Of a stretch of 64,000 bases of DNA, positions 46,034 to 55,108 are shown piece by piece. The stretch is from the NCBI RefSeq assembly GCF_001401155.1, contig NZ_LJRO01000492.1:1-64000 (forward strand), read 5' to 3'. The notes beneath the pieces were generated by a model. The model was given only the letters and a program-made list of their open reading frames with translations, was not told the DNA's origin and made no database searches. Position 1 is the first letter of the stretch. Each line of letters opens with the position of its first letter. Both the position numbers and the translations under genes were made by a program. The stretch comes from Pseudomonas tremae. GTDB taxonomy: Bacteria; Pseudomonadota; Gammaproteobacteria; Pseudomonadales; Pseudomonadaceae.

Positions 46034-47401
46034 ATGTCTCTCGATATCGTTATTCTTGCTGCTGGTCAGGGGACCCGGATGCGTTCCGCCCTGCCGAAGG
46101 TCCTGCATCCTGTCGCGGGCAATTCCATGCTCGGTCATGTTATCCACAGTGCTCGTCAGTTATCCCCAGTTGGAATACATGTAGTGATCGGTCACGGCGC
46201 TGATGTCGTACGTGATCGTCTGGCCGCCGATGACCTGAATTTCGTGATGCAGGACAAGCAATTGGGCACTGGACACGCTGTGGCCCAGGCATTGCCCGCG
46301 CTGACGGCTGAAACCGTACTGATTCTTTATGGTGACGTGCCGTTGATCGAGGTAGAAACCCTGCAGCGTCTGCTCAAGCTTGTCACGCCGCGGCAACTCG
46401 GCCTGCTGACCGTGACGCTGGACGATCCTGCTGGCTATGGCCGTATTGTTCGCGACGATCAGCAGCAGGTATGTGCCATCGTCGAGCACAAGGACGCTAC
46501 TGACGCGCAGAAGGCTATCAACGAAGGTAATACCGGCATTCTTGCGGTCCCTGCCATACACCTTGAAGACTGGCTTGGCCGTCTTTCCAACAACAACGCG
46601 CAGGGCGAGTATTACCTGACCGACGTGATTGCCATGGCAGTGAACGACGGCCTGGTGGTTGCCACCGAACAGCCGTACGACGCAATGGAAGTGCAGGGCG
46701 CCAACGACCGCAAACAGCTCTCGGAGCTGGAGCGTCATTATCAGTTGCGTGAGGCACGGCGTCTGATGGCGGCGGGTGTCACGCTGCGTGACCCTTCACG
46801 GTTCGATGTGCGCGGCGAAGTCAGCGTCGGTCGGGACGTGTTGATCGACATCAACGTGATCCTTGAAGGCAAGGTGATCATTGAAGATAACGTGGTGATC
46901 GGGCCTAACTGCGTCATCAAGGACAGTACGCTGCGCAAGGGCGTTGTCGTCAAAGCCAATAGTCATATTGATGGCGCAGTACTGGGCGAGGGCAGTGATG
47001 CAGGCCCGTTTGCACGCTTGCGGCCTGGCAGTGTGTTGGGTGCCAAGGCCCATGTGGGTAACTTTGTCGAGCTCAAGAATGCGAACCTGGGCGAGGGCGC
47101 GAAGGTCGGGCACCTGACTTATCTGGGTGACGCTGAGGTCGGTGCGCGCACCAACGTAGGCGCAGGCACCATTACCTGCAATTACGATGGCGCGAACAAG
47201 CACAAGACGACATTGGGTGCTGACGTATTCATCGGCTCGAACAACTCGCTGGTTGCCCCTGTGGATATCTTTGACGGGGCCACCACTGCAGCGGGTTCGA
47301 CCATTACTCAGAACGTGCCAGCCGAACAGCTTGGCGTGGCTCGCGCCCGCCAGCGCAATATCGAAGGCTGGAAACGTCCGGTGAAGATCAAGAAGGACTG
47401 A
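46034..47401 (+). CDS. glmU: Bifunctional GlmU (GlcN-1-P acetyltransferase / GlcNAc-1-P uridyltransferase)
   Basis: GlmU makes UDP-GlcNAc for peptidoglycan and LPS in two reactions. The 455-residue protein has the N-terminal nucleotidyltransferase motif LAAGQGTRMRSALPKVLHPVAG and a C-terminal left-handed beta-helix of hexapeptide repeats (from about residue 250: VLIDINVILEGKVIIEDNVVIGPNCVIKD) with the acetyltransferase region NFVELKNANLGEGAKVGHLTYLGDAEVG. A DnaA 9-mer sits near its 5' end (46140-46148) and another just after its stop (47403-47411). Confidence 0.98.
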   Translation: MSLDIVILAAGQGTRMRSALPKVLHPVAGNSMLGHVIHSARQLSPVGIHVVIGHGADVVRDRLAADDLNFVMQDKQLGTGHAVAQALPALTAETVLILYGDVPLIEVETLQRLLKLVTPRQLGLLTVTLDDPAGYGRIVRDDQQQVCAIVEHKDATDAQKAINEGNTGILAVPAIHLEDWLGRLSNNNAQGEYYLTDVIAMAVNDGLVVATEQPYDAMEVQGANDRKQLSELERHYQLREARRLMAAGVTLRDPSRFDVRGEVSVGRDVLIDINVILEGKVIIEDNVVIGPNCVIKDSTLRKGVVVKANSHIDGAVLGEGSDAGPFARLRPGSVLGAKAHVGNFVELKNANLGEGAKVGHLTYLGDAEVGARTNVGAGTITCNYDGANKHKTTLGADVFIGSNNSLVAPVDIFDGATTAAGSTITQNVPAEQLGVARARQRNIEGWKRPVKIKKD

Positions 47402-47426
47402 GTTATCCACAGCTGCTGATAACTCA

Positions 47427-47535
47427 CGTGCCAACGCTCCGCATTGGCACGCGTCCATAATGCTCCGCACCCGACACTCGAGACAGGACGCAGAACGTCC
47501 AGAACTGCATCCCTACGCAGGGCATGGGTACGATC
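47427..47535. repeat. Degenerate GC-rich palindromic repeats (Pseudomonas type)
   Basis: The 320-bp glmU-glmR gap contains GTGCCAA cgctccgca TTGGCAC (47428-47450), then GGACGCAGAACGTCC (47486-47500) and CCCTACGCAGGGCATGGG with ACGATC (47511-47535). These resemble degenerate copies of the intergenic repeats with ACGCTCCGCGT/ACGCGGAGCGT cores dispersed in many Pseudomonas genomes. The first palindrome could also help end the glmU transcript. The rest of the gap, to 47721, shows nothing else apart from the glmR start region. Confidence 0.55.
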
Positions 47536-47721
47536 AGCGTGCGCACAGACACCTCCCGTTCCTCACGCTCCCCGTCACATAGCTGCGCATCACCATGTTC
47601 AAAAGCCGGTATCACGAGTATCCGATAGAAATTGCGCCACTCCATTCCCAAACCTTGACCAAACCAACAAAATAGGTTTTGATTGCCTTCGTTATCTTTC
47701 GAATCGAAACTTAAGGCTGTC

Positions 47722-48489
47722 ATGTCGAAGCGCAATACACCACAACGCCGTCACAACATACTTTCCTTGCTCAATGAGCAGGGCGAGGTGAGTGTCGATG
47801 ATCTGGCCAGACGTTTTGAAACTTCCGAAGTTACGATTCGAAAGGATCTCGCTGCACTCGAATCCAACGGTCTTTTGCTTCGCCGCTACGGCGGTGCAGT
47901 GCCTCTTCCTCAAGAATTGATCGGTGAAAGCAGCCAGCCGGTATCCCGGTATAAACAGGCTATCGCTCGTGCTGCGGTCGCAAGAATTCGTGAACACGCC
48001 AGAATTATCGTCGACAGCGGCAGCACCACTGCCGCATTGATTCCTGAATTGGGTCGACAGCCTGGTCTGGTCGTCATGACTAATTCCCTGCATGTCGCGC
48101 GTGCCCTCACTGATCTGGAACACGAGCCTGTGCTGCTGATGACTGGCGGAACATGGGACCCGCATTCCGAATCCTTTCAAGGACAGGTCGCCGAACAGGT
48201 GCTGCGGTCCTACGACTTTGATCAACTGTTCATCGGTGCCGACGGCATCGATCTGGCGCGCGGCACCACGACCTTCAACGAGCTGTTGGGCTTGAGTCGG
48301 GTCATGGCCGAAGTCGCCCGGGAAGTTGTGGTCATGGTCGAAGCCGACAAGGTCGGTCGCAAGATCCCCAACCTGGAGCTGCCCTGGAGCAGCGTCCATA
48401 CCCTTATCACAGATGATCGCCTGCCCCTCGAGGCGCGCGAACAGATACAAGCCCGCGGCATTACATTGATTTGTGCCGCTGTCAGCTAG
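47722..48489 (+). CDS. glmR: DeoR-family transcriptional regulator GlmR
   Basis: This 255-residue DeoR-type regulator has the N-terminal helix-turn-helix (RRHNILSLLNEQGEVSVDDLARRFETSEVTIRKDLAALESNGLLLRRYGGA) and a C-terminal sugar-phosphate-sensing domain (IIVDSGSTTAAL, MTNSLHVARAL, FIGADGIDLARGTTT). The position between glmU and glmS matches glmR of P. aeruginosa, linked there to amino-sugar metabolism. The ATG at 47722 follows AAGG; longer in-frame starts add unconserved residues. glmS starts 9 bp downstream, so the two are probably co-transcribed. Confidence 0.92.
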   Translation: MSKRNTPQRRHNILSLLNEQGEVSVDDLARRFETSEVTIRKDLAALESNGLLLRRYGGAVPLPQELIGESSQPVSRYKQAIARAAVARIREHARIIVDSGSTTAALIPELGRQPGLVVMTNSLHVARALTDLEHEPVLLMTGGTWDPHSESFQGQVAEQVLRSYDFDQLFIGADGIDLARGTTTFNELLGLSRVMAEVAREVVVMVEADKVGRKIPNLELPWSSVHTLITDDRLPLEAREQIQARGITLICAAVS

Positions 48490-48498
48490 GAGAAAACC

Positions 48499-50334
48499 AT
48501 GTGTGGAATAGTCGGCGCCGTCGCTGAACGTAACATCACCGCCATCTTGCTCGAAGGCCTCAAACGTCTCGAGTACCGAGGTTATGACAGCGCAGGCGTG
48601 GCTGTTTTCACCAACGAAGGCACCCTGGAGCGCCGTCGTCGTTCCGGTAAGGTCAGTGAACTGGATCAGGCGCTGGCAGGCGAGCCGTTGACGGGGCGTC
48701 TGGGCATTGCTCACACCCGCTGGGCCACTCACGGTGCGCCGTGCGAGCGCAATGCTCATCCTCATTTCTCGGCTGACAAGCTGGCAGTTGTCCACAACGG
48801 CATTATCGAGAACCACGAAGCCCTGCGCGAACAGCTCAAGGCCTTGGGTTATGCATTCGTCTCCGATACCGACACTGAAGTCATTGTTCACCTGCTGCAC
48901 CACAAGCTCAAGGACACGCCTGACCTGGCAATCGCACTGAAGGCTGCCGTTAAAGAGCTTCACGGTGCCTACGGTCTGGCCGTTATCAGTGCTGCTCAAC
49001 CAGATCGTCTGCTGGCCGCCCGCAGTGGCAGCCCCTTGGTGATCGGTATGGGCCTGGGTGAAAACTTCCTTGCTTCCGACCAACTGGCGCTGCGTCAGGT
49101 AACCGACCGCTTCATGTACCTGGAAGAGGGCGATATCGCCGAGATCCGTCGTGACAGCGTGCAGATCTGGAACGTCGACGGTCTGCCGGTCGAACGTGAA
49201 GTGGTGCAATACCATGAAGGCGCCGAAGCTGCCGACAAGGGCGAATATCGCCACTTCATGCTCAAGGAAATCCACGAACAGCCCAAGGTTGTGCAACGCA
49301 CCCTCGAAGGTCGTCTGGGTCAGCAACAGGTTCTGGTTCACGCCTTTGGTCCACAGGCAGCCGAGCTGTTTGCCAAGGTACGTAATGTTCAGATTGTCGC
49401 GTGCGGCACCAGCTACCACGCCGGCATGGTCGCGCGTTACTGGCTTGAAGGCCTGGCAGGCATCCCGTGCCAGGTAGAAGTGGCCAGCGAATTCCGTTAC
49501 CGCAAGGTCGTGGTCCAGCCGGATACCCTGTTCGTTTCGATCTCGCAGTCGGGCGAAACAGCAGACACCCTGGCGGCGTTGCGCAATGCCAAAGAACTGG
49601 GCTTCCTGGCCAGCCTGGCGATCTGCAACGTCGGCATCAGCTCACTGGTTCGTGAATCCGACCTGACCCTGCTCACCCAGGCCGGACCGGAAATCGGTGT
49701 GGCATCGACCAAGGCGTTCACCACCCAACTGGTTGCCTTGCTGCTGCTGACCTTGTCACTGGGCCAGGTCAAAGGTTCGCTGGAGGAGGGCGTCGAAGCA
49801 CAACTGGTCGAAGAACTGCGCCGCCTGCCGACCCGTTTGGGCGAAGCCCTGGCAATGGACGGCACCATCGAGAAAGTTGCCGAGCTGTTCGCCGAAAAAC
49901 ACCACACTCTGTTCCTGGGGCGTGGCGCGCAATTCCCGGTGGCGATGGAGGGCGCACTCAAGCTCAAGGAAATCTCCTACATCCACGCCGAAGCCTACCC
50001 GGCCGGCGAACTCAAGCACGGCCCGCTGGCCCTGGTCGATGCCGACATGCCGGTCGTCACCGTCGCGCCGAACAACGAACTGCTGGAAAAACTCAAATCC
50101 AACCTGCAGGAAGTCCGCGCACGCGGCGGCGAGCTGATCGTATTCGCCGATGAACAGGCCGGTTTGAAGAACGGCGAAGGCACCCACGTCATCGCCATGC
50201 CGCACATCATTGATGCACTCGCGCCGATTCTCTACACCATCCCGTTGCAGTTGCTTTCGTATTACGTGGCAGTGCTGAAGGGGACAGACGTTGATCAGCC
50301 ACGCAATCTGGCGAAGTCGGTGACGGTGGAGTGA
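48499..50334 (+). CDS. glmS: Glutamine--fructose-6-phosphate aminotransferase
   Basis: GlmS makes glucosamine-6-phosphate, the first committed step to UDP-GlcNAc. The 611-residue protein has the N-terminal nucleophile Cys2 (MCGIVGAV), the glutaminase block HTRWATHGAP, two SIS sugar-isomerase domains (CGTSYHAGMVARYW, SISQSGETADTLAAL, GRGAQFPVAMEGALKLKEISYIHAE) and the invariant C-terminus DQPRNLAKSVTVE. The last codons are the recognition site for Tn7 TnsD, and a Tn7-like element is indeed inserted just downstream. Confidence 0.99.
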   Translation: MCGIVGAVAERNITAILLEGLKRLEYRGYDSAGVAVFTNEGTLERRRRSGKVSELDQALAGEPLTGRLGIAHTRWATHGAPCERNAHPHFSADKLAVVHNGIIENHEALREQLKALGYAFVSDTDTEVIVHLLHHKLKDTPDLAIALKAAVKELHGAYGLAVISAAQPDRLLAARSGSPLVIGMGLGENFLASDQLALRQVTDRFMYLEEGDIAEIRRDSVQIWNVDGLPVEREVVQYHEGAEAADKGEYRHFMLKEIHEQPKVVQRTLEGRLGQQQVLVHAFGPQAAELFAKVRNVQIVACGTSYHAGMVARYWLEGLAGIPCQVEVASEFRYRKVVVQPDTLFVSISQSGETADTLAALRNAKELGFLASLAICNVGISSLVRESDLTLLTQAGPEIGVASTKAFTTQLVALLLLTLSLGQVKGSLEEGVEAQLVEELRRLPTRLGEALAMDGTIEKVAELFAEKHHTLFLGRGAQFPVAMEGALKLKEISYIHAEAYPAGELKHGPLALVDADMPVVTVAPNNELLEKLKSNLQEVRARGGELIVFADEQAGLKNGEGTHVIAMPHIIDALAPILYTIPLQLLSYYVAVLKGTDVDQPRNLAKSVTVE

Positions 50335-50369
50335 GTTATCCACAGGGCTGAAATGTGTGTGTCTACAAT

Positions 50370-50429
50370 AAATAAATGTTGTCACAAGCAAATAAATCTT
50401 GTCACAAAGAAATAAAGGTTGTCACGGTT
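50370..50429 (+). repeat. Three tandem 20-bp repeats, putative TnsB sites
   Basis: Three units with exactly 20-bp period, AAATAAATGTTGTCACAAGC, AAATAAATCTTGTCACAAAG and AAATAAAGGTTGTCACGGTT, share AAATAAA and TTGTCAC. They follow a TGT-type terminus (TGTGTGTCTACA). Tn7-family ends carry repeated about 22-bp TnsB sites in this position. Confidence 0.8.
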
Positions 50430-50455
50430 GCTTCCCTGCGTCGGGGTAGCAACCG
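50425..50455. repeat. Inverted repeat inside the transposon left end
   Basis: CGGTTGCT (50425-50432) pairs with AGCAACCG (50448-50455), extended inside by CCC/GGG. The hairpin overlaps the last putative TnsB site and lies 144 bp before tnsA. It has no T tract, so it is more likely a protein site or RNA structure in the tnsA leader than a terminator. Confidence 0.6.
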
Positions 50456-50598
50456 CAATCATTAATCACGTTCACAATTTTCGTGAGGTTGTGACCCTAT
50501 GCACCCTGCGCCGCGACTCGACAAACTAGGTTCCCCTCTCTATCAGCAATGCTCCTTTCGGGGCGTTGCCACGTCATTTACGCAGTCCGGTTAGCCAG

Positions 50599-51492
50599 AT
50601 GAACCAGGTTAAATCGTCACCTCGAAAGCGCGCGCGCTCGAAGGTCGTTACACAGGAAAAGATAGATAAACGGATAGCCGCCGGCGATGGCCAAGGGGTC
50701 AGAGAAGAGTATGTTCCCTGGATCAAGGTGCGGGCATTTGCATCGCATGGTACTTCGCACATCGTGCCAGGAGTGAAAGTCCATCGAGCTCACCACCTGC
50801 TTTCGAATGCTGAGTACCACTACCATGTGATACTTGAGCATGACCGATCAATCATTGATATTCGGGAACAGTTCCCTCTTCTGCCTGCAGTTGAAACCCA
50901 TGCAATTGCTTCAAGCTTGAACATCCGACCACCGGTTTACCCTGGAACGTCCATACCTCTAGTGCTAACGACCGATTTTCTGATCACGCAGGTGGACAGT
51001 GCGGGTAAGGAACGACTGGTCGCGAGATCAATGAAGTATGCAAAAGAGATCGAAGACGCCTCGAAAGCCGAGCAGGACAGATTGCTAGAAAAACTCGAGA
51101 TTGAGCGACTGTTCTGGGCCAGAAGAGATATTGAGTGGAAGTTGGTTCTCTACGAAAGGCTATCGCAAGTCAGAATTAGGAACCTGCTGATACTTAGAAG
51201 CTACGCGCTTATCTCTCCAGCGCTTGTGACTGAAAAAAATATAAGCCGGATGTTAGAGGTTATCTCCGCTGCGAGAACCGAAGAGATACCGCTGAAGACC
51301 CTTCTGCTCAAAATGGCAAAATCCCTATACATGGAATACATGGGGGTGAAGTGTCTATTTTTCCACCTGCTTTGGGTCGGAATGCTGAAAATTGACCTGA
51401 ATTCAAAGATTATCGAACTATCGAAGCCTCTGCATGTAGAGGAGATGAACTTGATTGAATTCTCATCGGGTGAGGTTTCCCGTCATGCTTAA
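50599..51492 (+). CDS. tnsA: TnsA-like transposon endonuclease
   Basis: TnsA cuts the 5' strands at the transposon ends so that the element moves by cut-and-paste. The 297-residue protein aligns by motif with TnsA: Glu72 in SNAEYHYHVILE, then REQFPLL, Asp126 in LTTDFLI and Lys146 in ARSMKYAKEI form the restriction-enzyme-like catalytic set, followed by EIERLFWARRDIEWKLV and a C-terminal helical region. The ATG at 50599 gives the shorter of two starts. Its last 8 bp overlap the tnsB start. Confidence 0.9.
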   Translation: MNQVKSSPRKRARSKVVTQEKIDKRIAAGDGQGVREEYVPWIKVRAFASHGTSHIVPGVKVHRAHHLLSNAEYHYHVILEHDRSIIDIREQFPLLPAVETHAIASSLNIRPPVYPGTSIPLVLTTDFLITQVDSAGKERLVARSMKYAKEIEDASKAEQDRLLEKLEIERLFWARRDIEWKLVLYERLSQVRIRNLLILRSYALISPALVTEKNISRMLEVISAARTEEIPLKTLLLKMAKSLYMEYMGVKCLFFHLLWVGMLKIDLNSKIIELSKPLHVEEMNLIEFSSGEVSRHA

Positions 51493-53650
51493 TTTCACAA
51501 TGAATGCCATCATTTCTCCTGGCGAAGGTTCCCAATTACTCGAACACCCGGTTAGGGTTTTAGGGTTTAGAGATGACCTGGCCGTCGTTATTGATCTTTC
51601 ATCTAACCCGCGAAAACCCTGGGTGGTCGAGAAACAATTGCTTGCCGCCGAGATTGAGAGCGGAGCCTCGGTCCTAAATGTTGAACTGCCTCTTAATTTT
51701 ATGATTCGTCATGAAAATGAGCTGAGTGATCGAGAAATAAGCAGTCGCGAGAAGAGCTGGAATTTGATCAAGGATATGGTCGAGGGTAAGTCACCTCTTG
51801 ATATTTTAACCTTTAGTTTCGGGGCAGATGTCAAGAAACACGCCGAGCTGAAGGGGGTCGATAGGAAGCAAATCTATCGGCTGCTGTTTAGGTATTGGAG
51901 TATGGGGCAAGTCAAAAATGCTTTTCTGTGGAATACATTCAAATGCGGTGGAAGGGGTAAACCTAAAAGTCGAGAGTCCGGCATCATCCCTGGGCGTCGA
52001 CCAAAGTATCGCGGCGTTGTCATTGATGACGGTGCGGTTCTTCTGAATCAGCGTCACCTGTCTGCGATCAAGTTGGCGTATAGCCGTTACGCGAGCGGGA
52101 AATGCGGCACTATCAGAGACTGCTTCTCTTGGATGTTGAACAAATTCTATAGAGCAGTCGCCCCAGACGGCTCCAAGGGCGATGTCGTAAGGGGTAACCA
52201 TCCCACTCTTGGGCAGCTCAGCTACAATGGAAAAAAATTCTTTGATGCGTTGTATGTTCTTAAGGGGCGTCGAGGTGGGATTCGCTGGAACAAAGATTAC
52301 AGGCCTCTCTCTGGAGAAGCGTCTCAGGATCTTTCTGGTCCCTGCCATCGATACGAGATCGACTCAACCATTGCAGATGTCTACCTCGTTCACCGAGTGA
52401 ATAGAAACTGGCTGATTGGACGACCGGTGCTGTATGTGGTCGTTGATAGCTATACGCGGATGATTGTCGGCATTCATGTGGGCCTTGAGGGGCCCAGCTG
52501 GAATGGCGCGAGGCATGCGTTGTTCAACGCTTATACGCCAAAAAAAGAATTCTGTGAGCGATATGGGATTGATATCGAAGAGTCCGATTGGCCGTGTTCC
52601 CATTTACCTGTCGAGTTGACCGCGGACCGGGCAGAGCTGCTCAGTCAGGCTGGTGAAGTCATGTCTAACACCCTGGGCACCATCCTTAATATCCCACCAC
52701 CCTACAGGCCAGACTGGAAAGGTATCGTCGAAAGCCGCTTTCGGTTGATCAACGAAAAGCTGGATCTGAAATTTATTCCGGGTGGAGTGGATGCTCGGCG
52801 TCTGGAACGGGGTGATAGGGACTACGAGCTCGACGCAATCCTCGATCTTGATGAGTTCACTCAAATGATCATCGCGGGTGTGCTGGCTCACAACAAGAGC
52901 TTGCGCCTCCCTCATCTACTGACGCCCGCGATGATGGCGGACGATCTTGAACCTACGCCGATCAACATCTGGAGTTGGGCGATGGAACACAACATGGTCA
53001 ACACGAAGGTTGTCACACCGGCGGAGTTAAAGATCGCGCTGTTGCCCTCACAGGAATGCCGCATTACTCGCGCTGGAATCCAGTTCCAGGGAGTTCTCTA
53101 CACCTGCGAAATAGCCCAGCGGGAAAACTGGGTTGCTCATTCGCATAATTTCCGGAGCCGGTATGTCAGGGTCTGGTACGACCCGAATTCAATTGAAAAC
53201 TGTTGGATAAAAAATGGGGCTGAGTTCCAGCCAATGACCATTGTTCCTCAGCAGGCGAAAAGATATGCCGGTTACCGAATGGAGGAAGTCATCGACATTC
53301 TCAGCATTACTCAGCAAGTTTCTCCGGATTCAAAATATGAGGCGTTGAACGACGCCGCTAAGCTGAAGGATCTCCAAGAGAGCATCGTCAATAAGGCCAA
53401 AGCAAAGAAAGATCGAGCGGGAAGTCCGAAATCCAAGGCAGACTTCAAAAGTAGCAAGCAGGAAAAGCGCAGTACTGAAGTACAGGTTGAGCGGGATAAC
53501 CACACGGCTGATCTGAATCAGCTTCGCTTTGTGGAAAATACGCAGCCGCCCGTGGAACGCCAAGCGTCTATCCGCAACAAGACCGGTTCGGTAAGGAGTG
53601 CAGCTTTTCTCAAGCTGGTCGTCAGTGAAACTCAGGAGGTGGACCAATGA
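51485..53650 (+). CDS. tnsB: TnsB-like DDE transposase
   Basis: TnsB binds the ends and performs 3' cleavage and strand transfer. The 721-residue protein has an RNase H-like DDE core: Asp293 (YEIDSTIADV), Asp381 (ELTADRAELL) and Glu416 (GIVESRFRLIN). The spacings of 88 and 35 residues are exactly those of Tn7 TnsB (D273, D361, E396 as I recall). N-terminal DNA-binding helices (GVDRKQIYRLLFRYWSMG) precede the core and a charged tail follows. The ATG overlaps tnsA and its stop overlaps tnsC by 4 bp. Confidence 0.95.
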   Translation: MLNFTMNAIISPGEGSQLLEHPVRVLGFRDDLAVVIDLSSNPRKPWVVEKQLLAAEIESGASVLNVELPLNFMIRHENELSDREISSREKSWNLIKDMVEGKSPLDILTFSFGADVKKHAELKGVDRKQIYRLLFRYWSMGQVKNAFLWNTFKCGGRGKPKSRESGIIPGRRPKYRGVVIDDGAVLLNQRHLSAIKLAYSRYASGKCGTIRDCFSWMLNKFYRAVAPDGSKGDVVRGNHPTLGQLSYNGKKFFDALYVLKGRRGGIRWNKDYRPLSGEASQDLSGPCHRYEIDSTIADVYLVHRVNRNWLIGRPVLYVVVDSYTRMIVGIHVGLEGPSWNGARHALFNAYTPKKEFCERYGIDIEESDWPCSHLPVELTADRAELLSQAGEVMSNTLGTILNIPPPYRPDWKGIVESRFRLINEKLDLKFIPGGVDARRLERGDRDYELDAILDLDEFTQMIIAGVLAHNKSLRLPHLLTPAMMADDLEPTPINIWSWAMEHNMVNTKVVTPAELKIALLPSQECRITRAGIQFQGVLYTCEIAQRENWVAHSHNFRSRYVRVWYDPNSIENCWIKNGAEFQPMTIVPQQAKRYAGYRMEEVIDILSITQQVSPDSKYEALNDAAKLKDLQESIVNKAKAKKDRAGSPKSKADFKSSKQEKRSTEVQVERDNHTADLNQLRFVENTQPPVERQASIRNKTGSVRSAAFLKLVVSETQEVDQ

Positions 53651-55083
53651 ACACTCCATCTTTTGCTACTGCAACCTACGTGAAGACTGGGATGTCGCAG
53701 TACGATGGCAATCCATTGATTGAATGCCTGCCGGCGATTCTTACTGATATCGATGTGGTCCGAAGCATAGGAAATCTTCCACCAAAGCCTACTCCTGCGG
53801 AGCTCGAATTTAGCCCAAAACTGCGGGGGCACGGTGTAAATAGACTGAAGGACGTAGTGATCCCGCTGGATATTCATCTGGAGCTAGAGGATTGTTTTAG
53901 CCAGTTGATTCGATATGGCTATACCGCCCGAAATCCGTTCTGTCTAGAAACAGTCAGATACCGTCTGCCCTCGTCAGGCAGCGTGGGGCGTGGTGGTTTC
54001 AAGTCCTCTGCAAACATCATGACTCTGATTGGGCTGAGCGGAATGGGCAAGACTACTGCCCTAGATGCGATTACCAAGCTTTATCCGCAGGTTGTGAGTC
54101 ACAGTAAGTATGGACGTCAGGTGTTTATCCAAACTCAAGTGGTTTGGTTAAAAATCGAATGTCCCCATGATGGATCGTTACGCGGATTTTGCGCTGCGTT
54201 CTTTGCGTCCCTAGACAATGCCCTCGGAATTGAAAAATATTCATCGCTTAGTGTTAGTCGGTCCAGCGTAAGCGTGCTGCTGCAGCACATAAGTCAGCTG
54301 TGCAAAGCCTATTTTGTTGGGGCTCTGATCATTGATGAAATGCAGCATTTGAGCTCTTCGCGTGGAGGTACAGACAGGGAGAAGCTACTTAATTTCTTTG
54401 TCACTCTTTCAAACGATGCAGGTGTCCCGCTGGTTTATGTTGGGACAAATGCAATGCTGCCACTTTTCTCAGGTGTGCTGCGAAACGCTAGGCGTGCCGT
54501 AGGGATGGGTGAGATTACCTTTGATAGGTTCAGCGAGGACGATCCTTTCTGGGGGCATCTTGTCACTCGCCTGTGGGAATATGATTGGACAGGATCCGCA
54601 ACTCCGCTGAACGATAATCTCCTAAGCAAAATCTACGACCTCTCTCAGGGCAACACAGATTTCCTCGTAAAGCTGTTGATGCTGGCACAGCGGTATGTGT
54701 TATCCGAGGAGCTCGAATTCATCAGTTCTGACGTGCTTCAGCGCGTTTACGATACTCAAATGAGAATGCTTCACAAGCCGATCGAAGCCTTGCGCAGTGG
54801 AGACCCTTTCCAAATCGCTGATTTCGAAGACATGATGCCCACGAAAGATCAGGTCGCTCAGATGATGAACCATGATATTGCACGCCGTGCTAAGCGGGCG
54901 GATTTTGCTCTAGTTGTGCAAGCTTTTCCTTCGATGGTCAAGGAACAGGGTCCCAAATATCCAGGCAGGGCGGTCGCTGCTGTGTCCGCCGATACACTTG
55001 ATAATGTCCATCTTGACGTAAATGTGGATGTCCAAGGAGAGCTGCTGAAGCGAGGCTGGATCGATGAAACCCCATCCTGGTGA
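53647..55083 (+). CDS. tnsC: TnsC-like AAA+ transposition regulator
   Basis: TnsC is the ATPase that links target selection to the TnsAB transposase. The 478-residue protein has Walker A LIGLSGMGKTTAL (residues about 127-139), Walker B ALIIDEMQHLS (226-236) and sensor-like YVGTNA. N-terminal (NPLIECLPAIL) and C-terminal extensions would contact TniQ/TnsD and TnsA/B. The ATG overlaps the tnsB stop. Confidence 0.94.
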   Translation: MNTPSFATATYVKTGMSQYDGNPLIECLPAILTDIDVVRSIGNLPPKPTPAELEFSPKLRGHGVNRLKDVVIPLDIHLELEDCFSQLIRYGYTARNPFCLETVRYRLPSSGSVGRGGFKSSANIMTLIGLSGMGKTTALDAITKLYPQVVSHSKYGRQVFIQTQVVWLKIECPHDGSLRGFCAAFFASLDNALGIEKYSSLSVSRSSVSVLLQHISQLCKAYFVGALIIDEMQHLSSSRGGTDREKLLNFFVTLSNDAGVPLVYVGTNAMLPLFSGVLRNARRAVGMGEITFDRFSEDDPFWGHLVTRLWEYDWTGSATPLNDNLLSKIYDLSQGNTDFLVKLLMLAQRYVLSEELEFISSDVLQRVYDTQMRMLHKPIEALRSGDPFQIADFEDMMPTKDQVAQMMNHDIARRAKRADFALVVQAFPSMVKEQGPKYPGRAVAAVSADTLDNVHLDVNVDVQGELLKRGWIDETPSW

Positions 55084-55108
55084 AACCTCTTAATCCGGGG
55101 GCAAAGAG

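Noticed and set aside
47692..49419. Open frame of 575 codons antisense to glmR and glmS
   Set aside because: It spans two well-supported genes and the sequence between them on the opposite strand and has no recognisable motif or ribosome-binding site.
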